Program-made: the position numbers and the translations under genes | Assembly (NCBI GenBank): GCA_947184155.2 | Contig: CAMXCT020000445.1 | Coordinates: forward strand, 62,001 to 126,000 | From: Cladocopium goreaui | Lineage: Eukaryota > Sar > Dinophyceae > Suessiales > Symbiodiniaceae | DNA length: 64,000 nucleotides | Reading direction: 5' to 3' | Shown here: in pieces, positions 53,701 to 63,966 of the stretch | How the letters are laid out: each line of letters begins with the position of its first letter | How positions within the stretch are numbered: position 1 is the stretch's first letter | The notes under the pieces: generated by a model | Told to the model about the DNA's origin: nothing | The model's input: the letters and a program-made list of their open reading frames with translations, nothing else | The model's database searches: none

Positions 53701-56478
53701 GTTCTTCAACATGTTGGAAGCAATGGTCCTTGGAGATGATGGGGTTTGCCACCATCTTTCTTGGGTAATAAAAATACCCAATTCTTAGCTGATATAATAT
53801 GGGAACATTTAGCGACCAAATGTAAGGTTCATGGGCTTTTATAACCAATGAAATTGAGAATCAAAGCCAACCTTTGAAAGCAGATGGGTGGAAGCCCCAA
53901 GAAAACACAGGAATATGACCGACTGATCAACAATAGTGGGATTCAAGCAACAACCATGGGCTTAAGGCTTAAATAATGTACAATTACATGATGGTTTAAG
54001 CAACACACATGGGGTCTTCAGAAGAATGGCTAGGAGTCTAAATTTTAGGCCCAGGGCAAAACAGATCCAACACATAATGAACACACCAAGATGTCGTGGA
54101 AGTGAAGAAGTTGGGGGGACGCTTGGAATCGGCTGGATAGGGTAAGCCTCATATTAGCTCTTCTGCTACATTGATCAAACCAGAAATCCTCCGATGAAAC
54201 GGATCTCTAAGTCGAAGGCAACCCAAGTCTATCCACTTTGCCTCATTTTCATTGGCAGGAACCGCAATTTGCGACTGCTTTTAGTACCTGGAGCTTTCAT
54301 CACCAAGTACTGATTCCAGTCCATACCCCATTGATATATCTCCATCATCAATGATAGATGATTTCATCCCATAAATATTGCTCATGCAGGAGCATCGCTG
54401 CATTTCTATGGTCGAACATCAAAAACATAATTGACACCATCCAATCAAATCATCATTGGTTATACAGCCATTACATCCATCCCTATTTTAGCTGGTAAAA
54501 CACTCATTTTTGATGGTGAGCCCTGTCATTTTTTTGGTGCGTTCCCGTTCAGCGTCAAAGGCCCTGCGGCTTCAGCTGTACCGGCGGTCAACTGGATCCT
54601 TACCTTCACCTTGGGGAGATAATGGGGGCTTTTCTGAAAATTCATGGGGTATAACAGGGGTATAATGTGGGTATAATAGGGGTATAACAGGGGTATAATA
54701 GGGGTATAATAGGGGTATAATAGGGGTATAATAGGGGTATAATAGGGGTATAATAGGGGTATAATGGGGGTATAATGGGGATTTCTGCTACAAGAATTCA
54801 CCTATCTCAAATAATGCAATCTTGGGACGGTTAAATCAGTTACCCCTATTGGCTGGCCATCATTTGCAGCGACGTCGCATTGAGGCTGTTATAGGGTGAG
54901 GGGCCTTCCAAAAAATGAGTCATTGAAACCACCAACCGGATTTTGGGATCTTCAAATGCCTGGTGATTTGCGGATTTGAATCCACTCAAGCGCGGGGGAA
55001 CTTGGAGTATCCTTAAACATGTCCTTCCAAAATATGGCTAGTTTTTTGGGAGGGGCAGTGGAGAGAGGAAAATAGCGGAAGAGAGAAAGAAAGAATGAAA
55101 GAAAGAAAGGAAGAAAGAAAGAAAGAAAGACAGAAAGACAGAAAGAATGGAAGAAAGAAAGAAAAAAGAGAAAAAAAAGAAAGACAGAAAGAAAGAAAGA
55201 AAGAATGGAAGAAAGAAAGAAAAAAAAGAAAGACAGAAAGACAGAAAGACAGAAAGAAACAAATAAAGAAAGAAAGAAAGAAAGACGCAAGACTGAAAGA
55301 CTGAAAGACAGAAAGACAAAAAGAAAGAAAGACAGAAAGAAACAGAAAAACAGACAGCCAGACAGCCAGACAGAAAGAAAGACAGAAAGAAACATAAAGA
55401 AAGAAAGACTGACAGACAAACAGAAAGAGAGAGAGAGAGAGCGAAAATCAGGGTGTTATGATTTATTTAGATCTGCCGGCTGCAATTTTGACCCCTTAGA
55501 AAAAGAGGGGTTCTGTGCAGGCATGTGACAGACATAGCCTAGCAAATTCTACGTTCCGAACGGCAGTTGTTGTCCAGTACAGTAGCAATGAAACAACGTG
55601 AAGACAGAGTTGTGTTTTATAGACCCTAGAAATGGGGGGTTCTTTCCAGATATTGGTCCTGTCTGTTCCTTTTCTCTCCCAGATTGGGATGTTTATCTTC
55701 ATCAGAGAAATTGGTCATGGTTTCTAGTTTTTTTTCCGAAATAGGCTTAAATGTCATAGCCAGTTGATTAATCCCCATCATCTCCCCATCATATCCCTAA
55801 ATCTACCAAAAAAAATCCCCATCTGCCAGCTGCCACACGCGGAAATTTTCGGTGCCCCACCATGTCGATGGGTTGGATGCAACCTGAGTTTTAGCTTGGC
55901 TCCTTTTAGGAGCCAATGGGATTTCAACATGGTAGTATCAAACCTGGGGATTCCCTGGCTGAATCATGGGGAATAATCATCCATATCATCCAAAAAATAT
56001 TAACCACCCTAAAAACTCATGGGTTTAGTGTTGGATCTCTTCATTTTGGAATGATCGCAATAAAAAAAATGCAAACACGTCGTATTTGGGATATCTTGAA
56101 CACCACTTTTGGAATATTGTCATTGTGACTCTCAGATATATAAGATAATGTTCTGTTGAAGCAACCATGGAGTTTGCAAACCCACCCTCAAACCCTTCAA
56201 AAAACCACACAACACGTATGAATACTTGCAACCATCTGGGTAAATTATAATATTTCACTAACCTGAATTAAGGCCATTTGGGGATGATTTCCCTTAAACA
56301 CCATGATTCCAGTGACGTCGCAGTGAGGTCGTTATAATTTACCCAGAACCATCACACCCATCAAATCATCAACCTATGGTTCTGTGCCTTCTGCGGCCTA
56401 GAAGCAGGTGGCAAACATCCCTGCCAACGACCCTGTTGCGAAGGGCTTGCATGCCTTCCACACTGGATTGTCGGCCAT
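47744..56478 (-). CDS. Mitochondrial carrier, 2-oxoglutarate/malate type, 13 exons
   Basis: Exons: 56478-56406, 55883-55861, 54609-54563, 53728-53596, 52484-52368, 51451-51426, 51177-51122, 50155-50070, 49367-49305, 49008-48924, 48742-48725, 48301-48266, 47859-47744. Together 879 nt, 292 codons plus TGA, with phases consistent at all joins and the usual carrier length. Three SLC25 repeats carry PIDMVKVRIQ, PADLALIRMQ and PFDFVKTQMQ. PADLALIRM in repeat two is typical of oxoglutarate/malate carriers. Other family segments are FYTGLTAGLTRQVVYTGARL, AMALNFGMLAF and FPTYYVRIAPHAMLT. It should exchange dicarboxylates across the inner mitochondrial membrane. Start MADNPVWKACKPF has no presequence, as usual in this family. 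Donors: 7 GC, 3 GT, 2 GA; all 12 acceptors AG|G. Exons 2 (23 nt), 6 (26 nt) and 11 (18 nt) are micro-exons. Exact substrate is inferred. Confidence 0.95.
48088..48186. repeat. Small inverted-repeat family 2 copy, inverted
   Basis: Reads TGGGTATGGATCAATACC at the left and GGTTTTGACACA at the right, the reverse of the other copies. Carrier intron 12. Confidence 0.7.
48355..48458. mobile_element. Palindromic MITE, copy 23
   Basis: Left module is GTGAACTAACATAG with terminal CCCTCTAG; right module is the complement of GTAATTTAACATAG. Carrier intron 11. Confidence 0.92.
49162..49261. repeat. Small inverted-repeat family 3 copy
   Basis: 19-bp ends: TGGGTTTGTCTGAAAATAG and its near complement CCATTTTCAGACATACCCA. 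Carrier intron 9. Confidence 0.82.
49425..49545. repeat. TA/GATA microsatellite
   Basis: TATATATAGATAGATATACA-type tract in carrier intron 8. Confidence 0.85.
50445..50565. repeat. Small inverted-repeat family 4 copy
   Basis: Ends TCTGGGTAAATTATAA and AAATTTACCCAGA; conserved interior GTCGCAGTGAGGTCGT. Carrier intron 7. Confidence 0.8.
50755..50872. repeat. Tandem CCATAGGAAAA repeat abutting a MITE
   Basis: Three blocks of GGGAAAACCATAGGAAAATG plus GAGGTTTTAAT end exactly at the MITE at 50873, as at 6675-6760. Confidence 0.85.
50873..50964. mobile_element. Palindromic MITE, copy 24 (internally deleted)
   Basis: Both modules are GTAATTTAACATAG-type; about 12 bp are missing from the right half of the interior. 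Carrier intron 7. Confidence 0.9.
52186..52262. repeat. TTTCACCATG tandem repeat
   Basis: Seven 10-bp units, TTTCACCATG, with one CA variant. Carrier intron 5. Confidence 0.9.
52621..52812. mobile_element. Compound palindromic MITE, copies 25a and 25b fused
   Basis: Two elements share one pair of outer ends (CCCCTGG left, CCAGATGG right). In the middle the right arm of one passes straight into the left arm of the next (TTAGTGACTAACATAG) without terminal CCAGAGGG/CCCTCTGG. Carrier intron 4. Confidence 0.82.
53435..53545. repeat. Small inverted-repeat family 4 copy
   Basis: Ends TCTGGGTAAATTATAA and TTATAATTTACCCA; interior GTGAGGTCGCAGTGAGGTCG. Carrier intron 4. Confidence 0.85.
54643..54782. 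repeat. GGGGTATAATA minisatellite
   Basis: About twelve 11-12-bp units in carrier intron 2, ending 34 bp before exon 3. Confidence 0.92.
55078..55441. repeat. Polypurine GAAA/GACA tract
   Basis: About 360 bp with almost only A and G on the plus strand: GAAA units, later GACAGAAA and CCAGACAG. Carrier intron 2; the transcript reads pyrimidines. Charged frames here are artefacts. Confidence 0.93.
56235..56347. repeat. Small inverted-repeat family 4 copy
   Basis: Ends TCTGGGTAAATTATAA and TTATAATTTACCCAGA are a perfect 16-bp inverted pair. Carrier intron 1. Confidence 0.88.
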
Positions 56479-56879
56479 GGCGATGGCTGTGATGCTGGGA
56501 GGCTCGAGGGCTTGTCGAAGACGGGCGCTTGAACACAGCAGTGGCGGCCAAGTGCAATGTGGGGCCCCCCAGTGATGTTTGTTGGTTTATAAACCCCATG
56601 AACTATGGTTATAAGTACAATAAACCAAAGTTATTGGAGTTATAAACCAACTTAGCTATCGAACGGGGGCCCCACATTGTGGGGACCTACTCAGAACACC
56701 TCAATCTGCTTTCAAGTGCAGCGATGAATTTCGATTCGATTTGCGATGATGAATTGACGGCAGCATCAGTTGATCTAGATATTAGTTCGACAGAGAACCT
56801 GAACAATTGGGTCTTTGAAAAAAATTGCTCCCTAAAAACTGTCATTTTGGGATTCCAGGTTAAATTTCAGCCAACATTA

Positions 56880-59290
56880 AAAAATAAACCCAAAGAATAT
56901 CCCCAACAGCAAGGAAGCAGTGGCCGCCCAATGTTTGTAAGAACATGGTGCATGCAACAGTTTACTTGTTGATGTCCGCTGTGTTCGAATGTATGACTCA
57001 TTGTGCATCATATCATGCACATTAGTTCATCCGCATGACACTGTATGCGTACGTCTTGTACATTCCTGTGGTTGGGTACGCATCACATCATACCTATTTA
57101 GGTCGTACGCAAAACATGATGATGATCGTCTTTTGAGTCTATCCATCGTTTCAAAAAAAAACTGACAATAACTATACAACATCGCGCAGTATCATAGAAC
57201 AAACAAAATCAAAGCAACATGAATAATATAGAATAGTTGGTTTACGCGTTGTACAGTCCTGTGTTCGACTACGCATTCGTTGATGCGCATGATCTCATAT
57301 GAACAACGTGGTGTCGACCCTTTTTTAAAGAATGGTTTGTAACCAGATAGAATCATGGAGCAAAATGTCAACTGTGAAACACTGCTTTGCCTCCCGACGC
57401 ATCACATCATGCGCATGATCTCATACGCACGACTTGATGTAGGTGGTTTTTTGATTGCATCTCTCACGGGTGTCGTTGATTAATCTCATTGCAGAAGATA
57501 CTGCATAAAAGGGTTTACAGACATTATTCTCTGCATTATGCTTTCCTAGTTTGCACTTTTGGTCCCAGTAGACTCCATGACATGAGGTAAGTAGTTGGTT
57601 TTCTGCTGCTGTTGGAAACCTACTGTTGCTTGATGTTCTGCGCCAATGCTTCGTAAGACAGCGTATCAATTTGTTGGTACAAGATCCCTCCACATGAGGA
57701 CTCACTTGTTCTTGCTTGGCGCCTGGCATTGAGGCGCCTTCATTGCTGCACATTCTTGCTTTAGACGTTGGAGATGTGCCTGGCGCAAAACTGCAAGATT
57801 TGTTGTTCAAATATTTTGAAAATTCAGTTGCGAGCAATTAGTTTCTAGAAGAAACATTGCGCAACAATTTCTTGCTTGTGAGACTGTGGGTTTAGAAGTA
57901 TGGTTTTGAGCCCAGAAGCATTCACTTATCCAAGATTGTCCATTCTCTTCAAAACCTTGGGCCTGAACTGGATCATTTCTTCAGGTTGCGATAAAAATGC
58001 TTTGTTTGACACGCTGGGGCTTCATTGCTGCCCACAGTGCCAAACCCAGGCAAATGGTTTTCAAACAGAACACGCTTACCTGTTGCAATTGGACAAGTTG
58101 TTTCCAAAACATCCAGCCTTACGGCCCGCAAGTGTTTATCACATGTGTTTCCCACTATCATCGCCAGGTATGTTACATAACGCCGCCTCAACGATTTCAA
58201 TGTGTTGTCTTGCAGCCAAAGACAAAACAAACATCTTTTTGCCTCAATGCAAACAAAAAAGGCTTTGTTGTGCATGCATGCTGTTGCCCAAGCAAGTTGT
58301 TCTTTCCAAGCAAGTAAGCCGAAGCTTCAGTAATTCTTTGATATAAGCAGCAGGGATGTTTGTTGACCTCATGGCCGATTCAAACATGTGCATGCAAAAG
58401 TTGTACTGCTGCGTGGTTGCATTACCACCGTCAGGATACATTCAAACTATTACCAACTATTCAGGTTTGTAAGTTCTGACACCAAATCTGCAAATCTGGC
58501 AAGCGAGCCCTTCAAAGGCATACAAGGGATTTCATTTCTGCTTCGCCGAAAGGTGGCACCTGAAGCATTCAATGTGTGTCTTGCATGTGTCAAATGAATG
58601 TTCGCTGTGGTGGAGGGATCTTGTACCAACAAATTGATACGCTGTCTTACGAAGCATTGGCGCAGAACACCAAGCAACAGTAGGTTTTCAACAGCAGCAG
58701 AAAACCAACTATTTACCTGGTGCCATGGCGTCTACAACCAAAATCATGCGCAAAATGTGACGCGTCAGGAACCAGAGCAGTGTTTCACAGATGATTCCTT
58801 CTTCATGATTCTATCTGGTTCCGCACCATGAATTCAAATCAGTCTACATCATGTCGTACGTAGGAGATCATGCGCATCGACGAATGCGTAGTCGAACACA
58901 GGACTGTCCAACGCGTAAACCAACTCTTTCTTATTATTCACGTTTCTTTCTTTTTGTTTGTTCTATGATATTGTGCGACGTTGTATAGTTATAATCCAGA
59001 TTTTTTTTTGAAACGATGGATAGACTCTTTTTAGACTCATAAGACGATCATCATCATGTTTTGCGTATGAAATACAAATATGGTGTGATGCCTGCCTACG
59101 CACAGAAATGTACAAGAGGTACGCATACAGTGTCATGCGGATGAAGTATAATGTGCATGATATGATGCGCAATGAGTCATACATTCGAACACAGCTGATA
59201 TCCATTGCATGCACCATGTTCTTACAAAAACTGCGCGGCCACTTCTTCCTTGCTGTTGGGGATATTCTCTGGCCTTTTTTTGTTTCATCA
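56880..59290. repeat. Giant inverted repeat, arms about 660-800 bp
   Basis: Left arm is about 56895-57693, right arm about 58607-59268, spacer about 910 bp. Matching anchors, left read forward and right read on the minus strand: GAATATCCCCAACAGCAAGG, GTTTGTAAGAACATGGTGCA, CATCCGCATGACACTGTATG, CATGATGATGATCGTCTT, ACAGTCCTGTGTTCGACTAC and GCTTCGTAAGACAGCGTATC. Divergence and a gap in the right arm show it is not an assembly mirror. ORFs in the spacer (for example 57900-58346 plus) match nothing I recognise. It could be an old foldback element or an inverted segmental duplication. Confidence 0.85.
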
Positions 59291-59335
59291 CAAGGGCCTT
59301 TTGCACCATTCAGGTGTCTTGATTGAAAACCTCGG

Positions 59336-60560
59336 GTACCTTTACAATGATTCCTTGGAAAACTTGAGACATTTACTTGGGAACCTTGGCAAGCTTGAGG
59401 AAACCTTTACAATGTAACCTTGGAAACCTTGAGAACATTTACAATGTAACCTTGAGAACCTTTACTTGGAACCCTTGGGAAGCTTGGGAACCGTGGGAAC
59501 CTTGAGGCACTGAGGCAACCTTTACAATGCAACCTTGGCAACCTTGAGAACGTTTACTGGGGAACCTTGAAAACCTTGAGCGAACCTTTAGACTCTAACC
59601 TTGGGAACCTTGAAACTCTAACCTCTAACCCTGGGAACATTGAGGGAACCTTGACAATCTAACCTTGGGAACCTTGAGAATGTTTACGTTTACTAGGGAA
59701 CCTTGAAAACCTTGAGGGAACCTTTAGAGTCTAACCTTGGGAACCTTGAGGGAACCTTGACAATCTAACCTTGGGAAACTTATAGAAACCCTTACAATGT
59801 CACCTTGGCAACGTTTACTTGGAAACCTTTACATAGTAACCTTGGGAACCTTGAAACCTTTACAATGCAACCTTGGGAACCTTGAGAACCGATACAATGC
59901 AACTTTGGGAACCTTGACAACATGTACAATGGAACCTTGAGTGAACCTTGAGGGAATCTTGAGGGAACCTTGAGAGAACCTTGAAGGAACCTTGAGGGAA
60001 CCTTGACAATCTAACTGTGGGAACACTTGGGAACCTTGAAAACCTTTACAATGCAACCTTGGGAACCTTGAGAACCTGTACAATGCAACTTTGGGAACCT
60101 TGGCAACATGTACAATGGAACCTTGAGTGAACCTTGAGGGAACCTTGAGGGAACCTTGAAGGAACCTTGAGGGAACCGTTAGAATCTAACCTGGGGAACC
60201 TTGAGGGTCTGATGAAGCGCTGTTCTGGCAGAGCAAAAGATGCGAAAAGTGCAAAAAGGTGCAAAAGGCCTTTTCTCGCTCACGTGGCTATGCCTTCATG
60301 GCGTTTGATGACCAGCTGGTCATTGCAAAGGGCGCTCAAGGGATCCGCTGTTGATCCCATTTGATAATGAAAAAGCATTGGTTGGGGAATGGCTCATGTG
60401 CAGGCAAGGCCAAAAAGCACAAACGGAATGACTTGAGTGAAATTCACAGACGGAACCTTTACAATCTAACCTTGGGAACCTTGAGGAAAGCTTTACAATC
60501 TAATTTGGAACCTTTACTTGGGAACCTTGAGGAAACCGTTACAATCTAACCTTGGGAACC
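59336..60560. repeat. Diverged GGGAACCTTGA-type satellite
   Basis: Irregular units such as GGGAACCTTGAGAACCTTTA and CAATGTAACCTT form the older-looking flank of the 14-bp array. A unique block at about 60215-60440 interrupts it. Confidence 0.88.
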
Positions 60561-62445
60561 TTGAGGGAAGCTTTACAATCTAACTGGGAACCTTTACTTG
60601 GGAACTTTGGGAGCCTTGGGAGCCTTGGGAACTTTGGGAACCTTGAGAACCTTGGCATCCTTGGGAACCTTTACTTGGGAACCTTTACTTGGGAACCTTT
60701 TCTTGGGAACCTTTACTTGGGAACCTTTACTTGGGAACCTTTTCTTGGGAACCTTTACTTGGGAACCTTTACTTGGGAACCTTTACTTGCGAACCTTTAA
60801 CCTTGCTTGGGAACCTTTACAACCTTCACTTGGGAACCTTTACTTGGGAACCTTTACTTGGGAACCTTCTCTTGGGAACCTTCACTTGGGAACCTTTACT
60901 TGGGAACCTTTACTTGGAACCTTTACTTGAACTTTTACTTGGGAACCTTCACTTGGGAACCTTCACTTGAGAACCTTTACTTGGGAACCTTTACTTGGGA
61001 ACCTTTACTTGGGAACCTTTACTTGGGAACCTTTACTTGGGAATCTTAACTTGGGACCTTTACTTGGGAATCTTTACTTGGGAACCTTTACTTGGGAACC
61101 TTTACTTGGGAACCTTCACTTGGGAACCTTCACTTGGGAACCTTTACTTGGGAACCTTTACTTGGGAACCTTTACTTGGGAACCTTCACTTGGGAACCTT
61201 CACTTGGGAACCTTCACTTGGGAACCTTTACTTGGGAACCTTTACTTGGGAACCTTTACTTGGGAACCTTCACTTTTGAACCTTTACTTGGGAACCTTTA
61301 CTTGGGAACCTTTACTTGGGAACCTTTACTTGCGAACCTTTTCTTGGGAACCTTCACTTGGGAACCTTTACTTGGGAACCTTTACTTGGGAACCTTTACT
61401 TGGGAACCTTTACTTGGGAACCTTCACTTGGGAACCTTTACTTGGGAACCTTCACTTGAGAACTTTTACTTGGGAACCTTCACTTGGGAACCTTCACTTG
61501 GGAACCTTTACTTGGGAACCTTTACTTGGGAACCTTTACTTGGGAACCTTTACTTGGGAACCTTTACTTGGGAACTTTTACTTGGGAACCTTCACTTGGG
61601 AACCTTCACTTGGGGGAACCTTTACTTGGGAACCTTTACTTGGGAACCTTTACTTGGGAACCTTTACTTGGGAACCTTTTCTTGGGAACCTTTACTTGGG
61701 AACCTTTGCTTGGGAACCTTTACTTGGGAACCTTTTCTTGGGAACCTTTACTTGGGAACCTTTTCTTGGGAACCTTTTCTTGGGAACCTTTACTTGGGAA
61801 CCTTTGCTTGGGAACCTTGGGAACCTTCACTTGGGAACCTTTACTTGGGAACCTTTACTTGGGAACCTTCACTTGGGAACCTTTGCTTGGGAACCTTTAC
61901 TTGGGAACCTTTTCTTGGGAACCTTTGCTTGGGAACCTTTTCTTGGGAACCTTTACTTGGGAACCTTCACTTGAGAACTTTTACTTGGGAACCTTCACTT
62001 GGGAACCTTCACTTGGGAACCTTTACTTGGGAACCTTTACTTGGGAACCTTTACTTGGGAACCTTCACTTGGGAACCTTCACTTGGGAACCTTTTCTTGG
62101 GAACCTTCACTTGGGAACCTTTACTTGGGAACCTTTACTTGGGAACCTTTACTTGGGAACCTTTACTTGGGAACCTTCACTTGAGAACTTTTACTTGGGA
62201 ACCTTCACTTGGGAACCTTTACTTGGGAACCTCTACTTGGGAACCTTTACTTGGGAACCTTTATTTGGGAATCTTTACTTGGGAACCTTTACTTGGGAAC
62301 CTTTACTTGGGAACCTTTACTTGGGAACCTTTACTTGGGAACCTTTACTTGGGAACCTTCTCTTGGGAACCTTCACTTGGGAACCTTTACTTGGGAACCT
62401 TTTCTTGGGAACCTTTACTTGGGAACCTTGACTTTGGAACCTTGG
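60560..62445. repeat. 14-bp satellite array, unit TTTACTTGGGAACC
   Basis: More than 120 nearly perfect 14-mers with TTTACT, TTCACT, TTTGCT and TTTTCT variants. As 14 is not a multiple of three, one 42-nt turn reads 14 codons (LGTFTWEPLLGNLY) in all three plus frames, giving frames of up to 547 codons. The minus strand is closed by TAA in each unit. No gene is inferred. Confidence 0.95.
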
Positions 62446-62645
62446 GGGAATGGGTTTTGGAGCTGCTCCGGTCTGCTCCGAAACCTTTACTATGGCTGAA
62501 GACCCCAAAGCTTCTGCTGTTGGGGAAAAATGATAGATCAGGAGATATCTATCAGAAATTGAAACAGTTCAATCCATTGAACCACCCAGCACCTTCAACC
62601 ACCCAGAGGGATCCAACGCTTCAACGTCACCATGTCACCGGGTGT

Positions 62646-62760
62646 TACCCTCTGGTAATGACTAACGGTAGCGAACTGGAAAGATCCACCATTTTTCATG
62701 GGAAAACTCACTATTTCTATGGCCATTTTCAATAGCTATGTAACAAATTACCAGAGGGTA
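62646..62760. mobile_element. Palindromic MITE, copy 26
   Basis: Left module GTAATGACTAACGGTAGC is unusual; the right end is TATGTAACAAATTACC, as in copy 6. Confidence 0.87.
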
Positions 62761-62769
62761 CCAAAAAAT

Positions 62770-63960
62770 AGTTATGTCTATGTCATGATTTGTCATCAAT
62801 ATGTAATGACTAAAAATCATGAGTTGTCACAAGTTTGTTTGGACCGTGCCGTGCAGTTCGGCATCTTCATGCTCGATTTTTTCAAGCAGAAACCAATAAT
62901 GTTAATCATTATAATCCAATGCCAACTAACATTAACCAATATTAACACTGTTGAAACAATATTTACCATTATTAACCACCACTAACCACTTTTCATCTCA
63001 TGTTGACCATGTCACATCTCCTGGCCTCGGAAACGCGGTGCTTCCGCGGTGCTTCCGGTTTGCTTCCGGTTGGGCTGCACCAGCTCGGAAGAGCAAGAGC
63101 GACCTGCAATCCAACCCCAGCCCCATGAGGCCAATAGCAATTAAATGTGGTTAATTAATATACATATATATATATATATATAGTGATTGATTAATAGTGA
63201 TTATATATAGTGATTAATTAGTAATATAATATAGTGATTAATTAATATTGCCAATTATAGTGATTATATAATAGTGGCTGATAGTGGTTAGTAATGCTTC
63301 GTAACTACTAATGGTTCGTAGTGGTTTCGACTAACCAGCCTTCCAAATCATCCAAACTATTGGTCATTTTCAAGTCTTCTTGAAGTGAGCTATTGCAGGA
63401 TCCATTTGAGAACTTTTTTTTTCTTGCGAGGCTTTGGGGATCATGTTCGTGCAGCATGTCTGAAACATAGTCTTCGGCGTGAATCTAAAACTTTCGGAAC
63501 TTGGTGTTGATGAAATGGGCACAATTTCGACCATGTCCCAGTCAGCTCTAACTGAAGGGGGGTTCTAGGGACACCCCAAATTATCAAAGTTATTGGTCGT
63601 TTTTGATGCAAAATTTCATAAGTCCTGTTTTTTACGGGAAGGTTCTGTGTGTATTGTATTTTGAGGGGGATTCCGCGCTATGGGTGAAGTTTGTGTTTTG
63701 TGTGGGGGCACAATCCAACCACCCTCCGCCCAGTCGCCCAACTTCGAATCGGTTTGAAAAAGCTCTGCTTCAGAGGTCCAATCACTCACATTTTTGCGCC
63801 CTCGGCCGATCGTACCCACCACCCCCAATTGCGGCTCCAACAGATTCACCAGTCCGGACAAGCCAGGCGGAAGCTTCAAAGGCGACCCAGGGAGCCCTGT
63901 CCGGACAGTAAAATAGGAACGCATGGCCCGGTGCCCAAGGCTCCGCTCTGTTTGAACTTT
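62770..63960. other. No gene firmly supported
   Basis: Contains a TA-rich tract with repeated TAGTGATTA units (about 63150-63300). Two exon-like stretches follow AG|G acceptors on the minus strand, including one at about 63020-63110, but nothing links them. Confidence 0.4.
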
Positions 63961-63966
63961 TTGCAT

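Noticed and set aside
54952-55528. Ser/Phe/Leu-rich and Lys/Glu/Arg-rich ORFs
   Set aside because: Both strands of a GAAA/GACA polypurine tract within a carrier intron.
57900-58346. 148-codon ORF in the spacer of the giant inverted repeat
   Set aside because: Composition is ordinary for random open frame, no motif or splice context was found, so it was not listed as a gene.
60967-62735. Plus-strand ORFs of 335, 315 and 547 codons
   Set aside because: They are readings of a 14-bp satellite that is open in all three frames; the repeated peptide is the same in each, so coding is not supported.
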